A DNA stretch of 64,000 bases from Bacteroidaceae bacterium (GCA_902362375.1 CABIVS010000001.1:295820-359819); one strand, 5' to 3'; numbered from the stretch's first letter, positions 45,836 to 56,000 are shown. Notes: a model not told the origin generated them from the letters alone. Made by a program: numbers and translations.

Positions 45836-46846
45836 ATGAAAAACAGAATCACTCTTTTCTTTGTATTGCTGATGATCAGTACCAGTATATACGCACAAAA
45901 AGTAATGAGAATAGGAATTATCGGTTTGGACACCTCCCATTCTACCGCTTTTACTGAATTGATCAATAGCAGCTCGGACGAAACATTTTCTAAAGATTTC
46001 CGGGTAGTAGCCGCCTATCCATATGGTTCTAAAACAATTCAATCCAGTTATGAACGTATTCCCGGATATATTGAAAAAGTAAAGGCACAAGGAGTAGAAA
46101 TCACCTCTTCCATAGCAGACTTATTGGAAAAAGTGGATTGCGTACTTCTAGAAACGAATGACGGACGGCTTCACTTGGAGCAAGCAATGGAGGTCTTCAA
46201 AGCCGGTAAAATCTGCTATATAGACAAGCCTATCGGAGCTACATTAGGAGATGCCATTGCTATCTATGAGATGGCGGAAAAATACAATATACCAATCTTC
46301 TCATCCTCTGCCTTGCGGTTTACTCCTCAAAATCAAAAACTACGAAACAGTGAACTAGGGCAAATCTTAGGAGCTGACTGCTATTCTCCACATAAAGTGG
46401 AACCCACTCATCCAGATTTCGGTTTTTATGGAATCCATGGAATTGAGGCTCTGTATACAGTCATGGGTACGGGATGCGAATCCGTCAATCGCATGTCTTC
46501 CGACAAAGGGGATATTGTAGTGGGACGTTGGAAGGATGGAAGAATCGGCACATTCCGAGGAATCACCAAAGGACCGCAAATTTACGGAGGGACAGCTTTT
46601 ACCTCGAAAGGCGCAATAGCCGTTGGAGGATATCAGGGATATAAAGTGCTCCTTGAACAAATATTAATATTCTTCCGAACCGGAGTTCCACCTATTTCAA
46701 AAGAAGAAACGATTGAAATCTTCACTTTTATGAAAGCCTCTAATATGAGTAAAGAGCAAAATAGCAAGATTATTACACTGAAAGAAGCGTATCAGAAAGG
46801 CTGGAAAGATGCACAGAAATTAGTCAAGGTTTATAATAAGAAATAA
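45836..46846 (+). CDS. Exported Gfo/Idh/MocA oxidoreductase 1
   Basis: 336 residues. A cleavable signal peptide (MKNRITLFFVLLMISTSIYAQ) precedes an NAD(P)-binding Rossmann segment, VMRIGIIGLDTSHSTAFTEL. The dinucleotide region is followed by ICYIDKPIGAT, matching the EKP-type motif of the family (here DKP). Starts 6 bp after nagB. Gfo/Idh enzymes normally oxidise or reduce sugar hydroxyls in the cytoplasm; export implies a tightly bound cofactor or a periplasmic keto-sugar role. Substrate unknown. Confidence 0.8.
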   Translation: MKNRITLFFVLLMISTSIYAQKVMRIGIIGLDTSHSTAFTELINSSSDETFSKDFRVVAAYPYGSKTIQSSYERIPGYIEKVKAQGVEITSSIADLLEKVDCVLLETNDGRLHLEQAMEVFKAGKICYIDKPIGATLGDAIAIYEMAEKYNIPIFSSSALRFTPQNQKLRNSELGQILGADCYSPHKVEPTHPDFGFYGIHGIEALYTVMGTGCESVNRMSSDKGDIVVGRWKDGRIGTFRGITKGPQIYGGTAFTSKGAIAVGGYQGYKVLLEQILIFFRTGVPPISKEETIEIFTFMKASNMSKEQNSKIITLKEAYQKGWKDAQKLVKVYNKK

Positions 46847-46850
46847 AAGG

Positions 46851-48257
46851 ATGAAACTCGCATACAACATTAGATTTTTAGTGTTTTTATTGGTGGTTGC
46901 CTCATGCTCTTTATCTAAAAGACAGACTACCGATGAAGCAGATATAAGCGGATATCATAAAATAGATCTGATTGTACTCGATCCCGGACATTTCCATGCC
47001 AGCCTGCTTCAAAAAGAGACGTTGACAGATGTCAGTGACACCATCCGGATATATGCCCCCGAAGGAACAGGCGTCAATCAATATCTGGAAAGCATTGATT
47101 CTTATAACCAGCGGGCAGAATCTCCTACGACATGGAAAAAACAAGTATATACCGGAGATGACTATCTCCAGAAAATGCTTGCCGATCATAAAGGTAATGT
47201 AGTAGTATTGGCTGGAAACAATCAGAAAAAGACGCGCTATATCATGGAGTCTATCAAAGCCGGATATCATGTCCTTGCCGATAAGCCACTGGCTATCAAT
47301 CTACAGGATTTCAAGTTATTGACAGAAGCCTATCAACTCGCCCAAAAAAAGAATCTTCTTTTATACGATCTGATGACGGAACGATATGATATCCTCAATA
47401 TCATAGAAAAAGAGCTTTTGCATCAGACGGAATTATTCGGAAATTTACAAAAAGGTTCACCGGACAATCCATCTGTCATAATGGAAAGCGTACATCATTT
47501 TTTCAAGACTGTTTCCGGCAAACCATTAATTCGCCCGGCATGGTATTATGATGTAGAGCAACAAGGAGAAGGCATTGCAGATGTTACAACACATCTGATC
47601 GACCTCATCAACTGGCAATGTTTTCCTGATGAAACGATTCATTATCTATCGGATGTCACTGTGAATGCCGCCAAACACTGGCCAACTCCAATTACATTAG
47701 CAGAGTTCAGTCAATCGACACAAATCGATTCTTTTCCCGCTTATCTTAACCGATACATAAAAAACGATGTATTGGAGGTGATGGCAAACGGAAGTCTCAA
47801 CTATACCGTTAAAGGGATTTGTATAGGAATGAAAGTCACATGGAATTATACTCCACCCACCAACGGAGGAGATACATTTACTTCCATAAAGAAAGGAAGT
47901 AAAGCCACTTTAAAAATCGTTCAGGATAAAAAAAATGGATTTGTAAAAGAGCTATATATACAGAAAGAATCGGACATTGACAATCGGACATTTGAAGCTC
48001 AATTGCAAAAAACAGTGGAACAGCTTCAAATAACTTATCCGTTCTTATCTGTCAAAAACAAAAAGAATGGAACTTATCTGATTGACATACCACAGGAAAA
48101 ACGATTAGGACACGAAGAACATTTCAGCAAAGTGGCAAAGGCTTTCCTGCATTATGTACACAATCAGGATACGCCGAAATGGGAAAATGAAAATACACTA
48201 GCTAAATATTACATTACTACTACTGCTGTAGAAATGGCAAAGAAAGGAAACAAATAA
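46851..48257 (+). CDS. Gfo/Idh/MocA oxidoreductase 2, lipoprotein
   Basis: 468 residues with lipobox VVASC (Cys19). The Rossmann part is unusual, opening DLIVLDPGHFHASLLQKE rather than with a GxGxxG, but VLADKPLAINLQDF gives the family's KP motif, and the C-terminal half resembles the 'putative oxidoreductase C-terminal' domain. Because the glycine-rich loop is poorly conserved, cofactor binding is uncertain. It starts 4 bp after the previous gene and would be membrane-anchored in the periplasm or at the surface. Confidence 0.72.
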   Translation: MKLAYNIRFLVFLLVVASCSLSKRQTTDEADISGYHKIDLIVLDPGHFHASLLQKETLTDVSDTIRIYAPEGTGVNQYLESIDSYNQRAESPTTWKKQVYTGDDYLQKMLADHKGNVVVLAGNNQKKTRYIMESIKAGYHVLADKPLAINLQDFKLLTEAYQLAQKKNLLLYDLMTERYDILNIIEKELLHQTELFGNLQKGSPDNPSVIMESVHHFFKTVSGKPLIRPAWYYDVEQQGEGIADVTTHLIDLINWQCFPDETIHYLSDVTVNAAKHWPTPITLAEFSQSTQIDSFPAYLNRYIKNDVLEVMANGSLNYTVKGICIGMKVTWNYTPPTNGGDTFTSIKKGSKATLKIVQDKKNGFVKELYIQKESDIDNRTFEAQLQKTVEQLQITYPFLSVKNKKNGTYLIDIPQEKRLGHEEHFSKVAKAFLHYVHNQDTPKWENENTLAKYYITTTAVEMAKKGNK

Positions 48258-48269
48258 ACAAAACAATAG

Positions 48270-49079
48270 GTGTTAGAAACAAGATGCAAATATTATGAAA
48301 ATGAAGCCATGTTTCATGGCTTCATTCCTCATATCATGGGGACCCGATTCGATATCCTGCTCATTCATTCCGATATCGACCGATTGAATACACTTTGGGC
48401 AGATATCACCTATGAGCTGGAGCGATTGAATAAAATATTAAATCGTTTTGATCCTCATAGTGAAGTTTCCAAGATTAATAATCATGCTTCTCAAAGCAAG
48501 ATTCAAATCAGCAAAGAGATGGAATCAATCTTACAGCTTTGCTCATACTATTATGAGACCACTTCACACTTATTCGACATTACATTAAAAAACTTCTCCA
48601 GAATACAACTTCATGAATATTCATGCATCTCCTTTATATCTCCTGATATTTCACTTGATTTTGGAGGTTTTGCCAAAGGATATGCTTTGAAAAAAATAAG
48701 AGAATTCATTGAACAGGAGAATATTAGTGATGCATTTGCTAATTTTGGAAACAGTTCGATCCTGGGTATGGGACATCATCCTTATGGAGATTGTTGGAAA
48801 GTCAGTTTTCTGAACCCGTACAATCAGTCTCTTCTAAAAGAATTCGATCTGCAGGATACAACATTATCCACTTCCGGTAATACGTTACAATATACCGGAC
48901 ACATTATGAATCCGCTTACAGGCATATTTAATGAACAACGAAAAGCAAGTTCTATCCTGTCCCCCGACCCGTTGGAAGCCGAAGTTCTTAGTACGGTCTG
49001 GATGATTGCCAATGAACAGGAACAAAAAAAGATTTCAGAAAAGTTCAATAATATACAAGCAACCCTATACAATTTATGA
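48270..49079 (+). CDS. ApbE-like FAD:protein FMN transferase
   Basis: 269 residues if read from GTG at 48270; an ATG at 48309 (MFHGFIPHIMGTRFDIL) gives 256 residues and fits the family start better. ApbE motifs: SLDFGGFAKGYALKKI, AFANFGNSSILGMG, STSGN with HIMNPLTG, and a terminal EAEVLSTVW. ApbE transfers FMN from FAD onto Thr/Ser of exported flavoproteins. Unusually no signal peptide is present, and no obvious flavin acceptor (FMN_bind) is encoded nearby. Its insertion among four oxidoreductase genes hints at a shared redox process. Confidence 0.85.
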   Translation: MLETRCKYYENEAMFHGFIPHIMGTRFDILLIHSDIDRLNTLWADITYELERLNKILNRFDPHSEVSKINNHASQSKIQISKEMESILQLCSYYYETTSHLFDITLKNFSRIQLHEYSCISFISPDISLDFGGFAKGYALKKIREFIEQENISDAFANFGNSSILGMGHHPYGDCWKVSFLNPYNQSLLKEFDLQDTTLSTSGNTLQYTGHIMNPLTGIFNEQRKASSILSPDPLEAEVLSTVWMIANEQEQKKISEKFNNIQATLYNL

Positions 49080-49080
49080 T

Positions 49081-50406
49081 ATGAAAGAACATAAAGAAAA
49101 AGGAGTAGACTTAGGACTCAGACAATTCATCAAAAGCCTGGGATACGTTGCCGGAGGAACCGCATTATTGGCGACCACCCCTTGGCTGACTTCCTGTACT
49201 CCGGAGAAACTACAAGAGATCAAGCATGAGAAAGCACGAATCGCTTTGATTGGTACCGGGTCCAGAGGACAATACCACATCCATAACCTCAAAGAAATAC
49301 CTCATGCACAAATTGTTGCCGTATGTGATAATTATGCACCCAATCTTCAACAAGCATTGGAACTTTGTCCGGATGCAAAGTCATATACGGATTACCGCAA
49401 ACTACTGGAATCGAAAGACATCGATGGAGTCATCATATCCACACCACTAAACTGGCATGCACCTATTGTATTGGACGCATTAGCTGTCGGCAAACATGTC
49501 TTTTGCGAGAAAGCAATGGCACGTACTCTTGACGAGTGCAAAGCTATCTATGACACTTACAACCAGTCAGACAAGGTTCTCTACTTTTGTATGCAGCGAA
49601 TGTATGACGAGAAGTACATCAAGGGAATGCAGATGATCCATTCCGGTCTCATCGGAGATGTGGTAGGTCTTCGCTGTCACTGGTTCCGTAATGCAGACTG
49701 GCGTCGTCCGGTTCCTTCACCAGAGCTGGAACGCAAGATTAACTGGAGATTATACAAAGAGAGCTCCGGAGGATTAATGACGGAATTAGCATGCCATCAG
49801 TTGGAAGTTTGTAACTGGGCAGCCAAGAAAATGCCGGAATCCATTATGGGAATGGGTGACATTGTATACTGGAAAGATGGACGAGAGGTTTATGATAGCG
49901 TCAATGTCACTTACAGATACTCGGATGGAGTTAAGATTGCATACGAATCATTGATTTCCAATAAGTTCAACGGAATGGAAGACCAAATTCTGGGAAGTAA
50001 AGGAACCGTGGAAATGGCAAAAGGTATTTATTATCTGGAAGAAGATCATTTAACTTCGGGTATCCGGCAACTGATTGACCAGGTAAAAGACAAGGTCTTT
50101 GCCGCTATCCCGACAGCAGGTCCTAGTTGGAGACCAGAAACAAAAATGGAGTATACACCACACTTTATCATTGATGGAGATATCCACGTAAACAGTGGAT
50201 TGAGTATGATCGGAGCAGACAAAGACGGTTCGGACATTATCCTGTCCTCTTTCTGCCAGTCATGTATCACCGGAGAGAAAGCACAGAATATAGTTGAAGA
50301 AGCATATTGTTCAACGGTTCTTTGTTTACTTGGAAATCAGGCCATGGAAGAACAACGCCACATATTCTTTCCTGACGAATATAAAATACCTTATATGAAA
50401 TTCTAA
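49081..50406 (+). CDS. Exported Gfo/Idh/MocA oxidoreductase 3
   Basis: 441 residues from the ATG at 49081, one base after the ApbE stop; the longer frame from 49006 would overlap ApbE. The N-terminus (LRQFIKSLGYVAGGTALLA, then LTSC) looks like a weak Tat or lipoprotein signal without a twin arginine. The NAD motif is IALIGTGSRGQYHI; KHVFCEKAMARTLDE carries the EK motif; SSGGLMTELACHQLEVCNW is the family's active-site helix. Some GH109 alpha-N-acetylgalactosaminidases belong to this superfamily, so an NAD-dependent glycosidase is possible. Confidence 0.85.
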   Translation: MKEHKEKGVDLGLRQFIKSLGYVAGGTALLATTPWLTSCTPEKLQEIKHEKARIALIGTGSRGQYHIHNLKEIPHAQIVAVCDNYAPNLQQALELCPDAKSYTDYRKLLESKDIDGVIISTPLNWHAPIVLDALAVGKHVFCEKAMARTLDECKAIYDTYNQSDKVLYFCMQRMYDEKYIKGMQMIHSGLIGDVVGLRCHWFRNADWRRPVPSPELERKINWRLYKESSGGLMTELACHQLEVCNWAAKKMPESIMGMGDIVYWKDGREVYDSVNVTYRYSDGVKIAYESLISNKFNGMEDQILGSKGTVEMAKGIYYLEEDHLTSGIRQLIDQVKDKVFAAIPTAGPSWRPETKMEYTPHFIIDGDIHVNSGLSMIGADKDGSDIILSSFCQSCITGEKAQNIVEEAYCSTVLCLLGNQAMEEQRHIFFPDEYKIPYMKF

Positions 50407-50409
50407 ACC

Positions 50410-50649
50410 ATGAAAGATATTATCATCACATCCCAAAAGCTGAAACGAGAAAGAAATATCTATCTTCTAAGTTTCATACTTGCGTTTATCGTCAATGTTA
50501 TTGCAATCATTGTCTATTCCCGACCATGGATCGAAGTAATTTCTCAAATCGGATATGTGATTGTCATCAGCATTTTCATTTATTTCATCCTATGGATTCC
50601 CCGGGGAATTCTTAGCATCCTGATCCGTCTTTTCCGAAGAAAAAAATAA
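50410..50649 (+). CDS. Small two-helix membrane protein, unknown function
   Basis: 79 residues. Two membrane segments: YLLSFILAFIVNVIAIIVY and IGYVIVISIFIYFILWI, with a basic C-terminal tail (RLFRRKK). It starts 3 bp after oxidoreductase 3 and is the last gene before promoter 4. I do not recognise a family. It might anchor or support the exported redox enzymes, but nothing in the sequence shows this. Confidence 0.75.
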   Translation: MKDIIITSQKLKRERNIYLLSFILAFIVNVIAIIVYSRPWIEVISQIGYVIVISIFIYFILWIPRGILSILIRLFRRKK

Positions 50650-50657
50650 GAAATTTA

Positions 50658-50720
50658 CGTTTTTTGAGGGAGAATTGACGGAAATACTCATTCACATATC
50701 CTAATAACAACTTAATTTTG
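50658..50720 (+). promoter_or_regulatory. PUL promoter 4, driving oxidoreductase 4
   Basis: CGTTTTTTGA at 50658, CGGAAATACT at 50679 (+21, most degenerate second half) and -7 box TAATTTTG at 50713 (+55). The ATG follows at 50737. Confidence 0.68.
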
Positions 50721-50736
50721 GAGAAAAATAGATACT

Positions 50737-52080
50737 ATGACAACAAGAAGAGATTTCATCAAAAAAACAGTAGCAGGTACAGCTGCACTTTCTTTAGGAA
50801 GCATACTTCCAGGGTTTGGTTCCAGCCGATATCAAGATATTCTGGGAGCTAATGAGAAAATACGTATCGGAGTTATTGGCGTAAATTCCAGAGGCAGTGC
50901 TCTCGCGCAAGGATTTGCCAAACAACCCGATTGTGAAGTAACTTACATTTGCGATGTAGACTCAAGAGCACTTGAAAAATGCCAAGCTGCGATTCACAAA
51001 CTGACCGGACGGACTCCAAAAGGAGAAAAAGACATACGCAAAATGTTAGAATCCAATGAGTTTGAGGCAGTAGTAATCGCCACTCCGGACCATTGGCATG
51101 CTAAGGCAGCCATTATGGCTATGCAAGCCGGCAAACACGTTTATCTGGAAAAACCAACCAGCCACAATCCGGCAGAAAATGAAATGTTGGTTAGAGCCAC
51201 TTTAAAATACAATCGAATCGTTCAGGTTGGCAATCAACGCAGATCATTCCCGAATGTAATCAAAGCGATGGAGGAAATCAAGTCCGGCACCATCGGAAAA
51301 GTGAGATATGCCAAATCATGGTATGTCAACAACCGTCCTTCTATCGGAACAGGTAAAGTCATTCCCGTACCGGATTATCTGGACTGGGATTTGTGGCAAG
51401 GCCCTGCCCCTCGTGTACCCGATTTCAAGGATAACTTCATTCATTACAACTGGCACTGGTTCTGGAACTGGGGAACTGGAGAAGCTTTAAATAACGGTAC
51501 TCACTTTGTCGACATGCTTCGCTGGGGACTAGGTGTGGATTATCCAACCAAAGTAGATTCAATCGGAGGACGTTATCGTTTTCAGGATGATTGGCAGACG
51601 CCGGATACACAGCTTATCACTTTCCAGTTTGGCGACGAAGCATCTTTCTCCTGGGAGGGACGTAGTTGCAATACGATGCCGGTAGACGGATATGGAGTCG
51701 GTACTGCATTCTATGGAGATACGGGCACTCTTTTTATTGGTGGTGGTAACGAATATAAGATAGCAGATATCAAAGGCAAAACGATCAAGGAGGTAAAGAG
51801 TGATTTGAAGTTTGAAACCGGAAATCTCCTGAATCCTTCAGAAAAGCTGGACTCTTTCCACTTCCGGAACTGGTTTGATGCTATCCGCAAAGGTACTAAG
51901 TTAAACTCCGGAATTGTAGATGCCTGTATCAGTACCCAGCTAGTACAATTGGGTAATATCGCTCAGCGCGTCGGTCATTCATTACAAATCGATCCGGGAA
52001 GCGGCCGTATTCTCAACGATTTGGAGGCTAATAAGCTCTGGGGAAGAGAGTATGAAAAAGGATGGGAAATACGAGTTTAA
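50737..52080 (+). CDS. Tat-exported Gfo/Idh/MocA oxidoreductase 4
   Basis: 447 residues with a clear Tat signal (TTRRDFIKKTVAGTAALSL). The NAD motif is IRIGVIGVNSRGSALAQG; VYLEKPTSHNPAEN carries the EKP motif; the C-terminal domain has WHWFWNWGTGEALNNGTHFVDML. Tat export after folding fits a protein carrying its nicotinamide cofactor into the periplasm. Related Tat-type Bacteroides enzymes oxidise glycosides at C3 in the keto-glycoside cleavage pathway; here no DUF1080 lyase partner is seen. It has its own copy of the PUL promoter. Confidence 0.87.
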   Translation: MTTRRDFIKKTVAGTAALSLGSILPGFGSSRYQDILGANEKIRIGVIGVNSRGSALAQGFAKQPDCEVTYICDVDSRALEKCQAAIHKLTGRTPKGEKDIRKMLESNEFEAVVIATPDHWHAKAAIMAMQAGKHVYLEKPTSHNPAENEMLVRATLKYNRIVQVGNQRRSFPNVIKAMEEIKSGTIGKVRYAKSWYVNNRPSIGTGKVIPVPDYLDWDLWQGPAPRVPDFKDNFIHYNWHWFWNWGTGEALNNGTHFVDMLRWGLGVDYPTKVDSIGGRYRFQDDWQTPDTQLITFQFGDEASFSWEGRSCNTMPVDGYGVGTAFYGDTGTLFIGGGNEYKIADIKGKTIKEVKSDLKFETGNLLNPSEKLDSFHFRNWFDAIRKGTKLNSGIVDACISTQLVQLGNIAQRVGHSLQIDPGSGRILNDLEANKLWGREYEKGWEIRV

Positions 52081-52115
52081 TTCAGCTTATTCCTCTCACT
52101 TTTAATAAGTTATTT

Positions 52116-52150
52116 AGAGATATGGTGTTCAAATACCATATCTCTTTCTG
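52116..52150 (+). terminator. Rho-independent terminator after the GlcNAc-type PUL
   Basis: AGAGATATGGT (52116-52126) pairs with ACCATATCTCT (52135-52145) around an 8-nt loop, then TTCTGTT. It ends the plus-strand locus and faces the convergent sigma-factor gene. Confidence 0.7.
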
Positions 52151-52188
52151 TTATACAAGTAGCCCCCCTGCAGTCGCTACAGCCTCAT

Positions 52189-52776
52189 TCAAAGGAACCA
52201 CCCCACAAAAAGAGCAAAGAAACTCCCCAACTGTTCTTTAAAAGTGCGAAGAGCCAATTCTATATGCTTCTCAACGGTACGAATAGAAATACCGAGTTTA
52301 TCAGCAATCTCTTGGTTAGTCAGGGATTTGAAACGGCTAAGACAAAACACACTCCTACGTTTAGGCGGCATCGTATCAATCACACTTTGTACTGCTTCAC
52401 GCAATTCACGATAGTCTGTAGTTGGCTCATCCGTACTTGAAGATTGCTCCAATGTCATCATGTCTTCCGTTAACACAACATGGGTATTGTATTTGGCCCG
52501 AAGATAATTGAAAACCTCCCGTTTGGAAAGTACATAAATATAGTTCTTGATTGACATCGTTTCATCCAAAGCTTCACGATGTATCCAGATCTTCATAAAT
52601 ACATTCTGGATAATATCTTCTGCTGCCCCTGCATCCTTCAGCATACCTCTGGCAAAAGCAAAAAAGGTGGGATAATAACGATGAAACAGGGTCTCATAGC
52701 TCCCTATATCCCCTTCTCTCAACTGCCGTAACAACAGTTGTTCTTCAGTAACAGAAGATAAATCAGTTTTATTCAT
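52189..52776 (-). CDS. ECF sigma-70 factor
   Basis: 195 residues. Sigma2 region: YETLFHRYYPTFFAFARGML, then AAEDIIQNVFMKIWIHRE; sigma4: VIDTMPPKRRSVFCLSRFKS and LTNQEIADKLGISIRTVEKH. This is the Bacteroidetes ECF group that works with FecR anti-sigma factors and STN-containing SusC transporters. Its partner FecR is encoded about 8 kb away (60944-61930), across the lipoprotein operon, instead of next to it. It is divergent from that operon. Confidence 0.93.
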   Translation of the reverse strand: MNKTDLSSVTEEQLLLRQLREGDIGSYETLFHRYYPTFFAFARGMLKDAGAAEDIIQNVFMKIWIHREALDETMSIKNYIYVLSKREVFNYLRAKYNTHVVLTEDMMTLEQSSSTDEPTTDYRELREAVQSVIDTMPPKRRSVFCLSRFKSLTNQEIADKLGISIRTVEKHIELALRTFKEQLGSFFALFVGWFL

Positions 52777-53077
52777 CGTTTATTCCGAAAAAGATTTCTA
52801 GGCAACAAAGCTATAAATAATATAGAAGATATACCAAACCCTATTTAAAATCACATCATATTGTAATATGTAAGGGAGGAGTAAACAGGAAATAGTATGC
52901 TTCTGATGACAAAACTATGAAATTAATATGAAAAATTCAAGTCTTATTGAAAATAGTGATGATTAAAAAAAAAGTTCAAATCCGATTACGTACCCCCTCC
53001 AAGTGATGTGTTCTTCATTATAGAAACGAGTTATAAATAGCGCGCTATTAACCATTGAATCAAATTATTTAAAAAAC
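52777..53077. other. Divergent intergenic region between sigma factor and lipoprotein operon
   Basis: No gene seen. A minus-strand -7 box TAGCTTTG (52806-52813) suits the sigma-factor gene, and another, TAGTTTTG, lies at 52910-52917. AATAGCGCGCTATT (53036-53049) is a perfect 14-bp palindrome 29 bp before the lipoprotein ATG. No clear housekeeping box was found for the plus-strand operon, which would fit ECF-dependent transcription. Confidence 0.5.
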
Positions 53078-56000
53078 ATGAGAAATTTTCTACTTTTATT
53101 CTTGCTACTCATGCCTGTGATTGGCAGTTGCACCGATGACTATGATGACTCGGCTGCCTGGAAGGACATTGATGGAATCTACAAAGATCTCGATCAACTG
53201 AAAGAGAAGCTAAACAGTTTGCAACTACAAGCGAATGCGTTGAGCCAAATTGTGAAAGGAGGAGCAATCACCTCTGTCACAGAAGCTGCTAATGGCGGTT
53301 ATGTCATTTCTTATAAAGGAAGTGACAATGTAGAGCATAGCTTCACCATCGCTACCACCGATCAAATGGTTTCCAGTCCGATTATCGGAATACAAGAAGA
53401 AGCCGGAACTTATTACTGGACTACTACCACCAAAGGACAAACAACTTTCCTGTTGGATACCAACAAACAAAAAATCCCAGTATCGGGTAGCGCTCCTCAA
53501 ATACGAGTGGATGAGAATGGATATTGGGTTATCAATGGCCAGCAGATTCTCGACAGTAACCAAAAGCCGATTAAGGCCGAAGGTAAAACGGCTTCACTGA
53601 TTACTAAAGTGGAAATGAACGATAACGGAACTGCCTCAATAACACTAGGCAACGGAGAAATTCTATCGGTCAGTACCTTTACGCTATTTAATGTAGAATT
53701 TAAAAATGCAGGTCAACCTGCCATTTCTCCTATTATTATAGAGGAAGGAACGAAAAGCCTTACCTTAAATTATAATATTATCGGGAAAAAGGCAGCACAA
53801 ACACTGGTGCTCATCACACGTAGCGACGATGGAGTAGAAGTCAAGTTGAATAGCAGCAATAAAACACTGGCTGTTACCTTTACCGATGATTTTGAAGAGG
53901 GAGTAACCATGATTATGCTCTATGATACTGAAGATAATGTATTAATCAAGCCGGTACGCTTTACTCTACCAATCGTCGAAAACGGAGGCATTGCTACTGC
54001 AACAGACTTTAAAGCATTTATAGATGCGGTCACGAATGGAGGTAGTTTACGTAAATTCAAAGACACAGAAGGAAACGTAATCCTACTGAATGATATCGAT
54101 ATGAAAGATATTACACTGACGAGCGGTGTAGGAAGTAAAGTTACAAGTAATACTACCAGTGCTAATACAAAAGTAGTTTATACAATCGGCGAGCAAACCT
54201 TCAACGGGGTATTTGACGGTAAAGGACATTCAATTAACAACCTAACTTGTACGTATAATCTTGAAGACGGCAATATCGCCCACGGATTATTTAATTCACT
54301 CGGCAGTTCGGGAATTATCAGAAATTTAGTGGTTTCCGGTAATGCCACCATTACAGGTAAAGCTCCGCAAGGGGCAGCTATTGGCGGATTGGTAGGCTAT
54401 TGTGAAGGAAGCATACTGGCATGCACCAATAAAATAAACTTATCCTTTGAAGGAACAAACGCCGCTAATATCGGTGTTCGAATGGGAGGTTTGGCTGGTG
54501 TACTGTATGGAAATAAAATAGGCGACACAACACAAACAAATGGCTGTATAAATGAAGGCAACCTGACTTGCGGCAATATTGTCAACACGGGCTCCGGGGC
54601 CTATTCCGCTTTCAACCAGGGAGGAATTGCGGGATATATAGAAATTGATGAAGCCTATATCGGATATGCAATCAACAAAGGAAATATCAGTGCACCTTCC
54701 GGACGTGGCGGAGGAATCGTAGGAACTTTACAGGAAGGAACGATTGAAAACAGCACTAACGAAGGACTTATTCAGGATGACGTGAACGATGTATTTGCCT
54801 CAAACTCCAAACGATATAATGTGAAACGTATCGGAGGACTTGCAGGGGGAATCAACACAGATAAATACCTCAAGAATTGTATTAACAACGGAAACGTCTA
54901 CTCTCAAAATGGAAGTCGTGCAGGCGGATTCGTCGGACACAACGCCGGATTTGTTCAATCATGTACAAACAACGGAATCATTCTGTCGGATGCAACCGCA
55001 GACGGAGCCAACAAACATGGAGCCGGATGGGCTTGTGGCTATAGCGGTACAAAAACTGGCACAGACTATATCACAGACTGCCACATCGGAGGCAAAATCG
55101 GAGATTACAGTGTTTACAAGAACAATCCGGAAGATGCTCCGGTTGCCACTTACAGCAATGCCGTCCGCCACGGAGCTTTCTCCAAAGAAGCTAATAACTT
55201 CTCTAATCAGGATGAAGCATACTATGACTGGCAGGTGACCGAAGACCGCGAATTGGCATCGGGTATCGTATACAAACACTATTCTTTCACCAATTTCAAT
55301 CAGAATATCTATGCTATCGAGATTGATATGAACAATCCGAAAGTGACGTTCGAAACAGTCATGGCAGATGAGATCTGCCCGAATCCTAATGGTAACAACA
55401 ACTCTAATAATGGTAAAATTCTTCGCGAAACATTGTCAGAGACTTGTGTCAGACGAAGAGGAGAAGGAAGAAATATCGTCGTAGGTATCAATACCGGCTT
55501 TTTCAATTCTCACGACGGCTTCCCCAGAGGAATGCATATTGAAGAAGGAGAACCTGTATTCGTCAATAATCCGTATGTGCGTTCCACTTTGACCAATCAT
55601 GTCTGGGGATTCACCTTCTTTGATAACCGTTCCATCAGTTTCGAAAAGAGAGACTTTACTGGTAAATTGAAAGTCGGAACCAAAGAATATGAATATTATT
55701 CAGTCAATGACACCATTGTCCGCTTGAATGGCAAGCCATCATACGATGCAAATTTATATACTTTCAGATATGTGAAAGAGCCTCATCCGGGGTTGACCAA
55801 CCCAATAGGAACCAAAGCTTTGTTTATCATAGGCAAAAATAACCAACCATTGAAGGTTAATTCCGGTGATTTTGAAGCTACAATTACCCAAATCATTGAC
55901 GGGCGAAGCACTACTGTAGAAGCTCCATACGTAATAGATAAAAATGAATGGGTATTGCAAGTGACAGGTGACAAAGCCAATGAACTGGCTCAAAGTCTGA

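Noticed and set aside
54360..55000. Recurrent Gly-Gly-rich coding repeats suggesting a DNA repeat array or CRISPR
   Set aside because: They are degenerate GLUG-type protein repeats in frame, with no constant DNA repeat or spacers.
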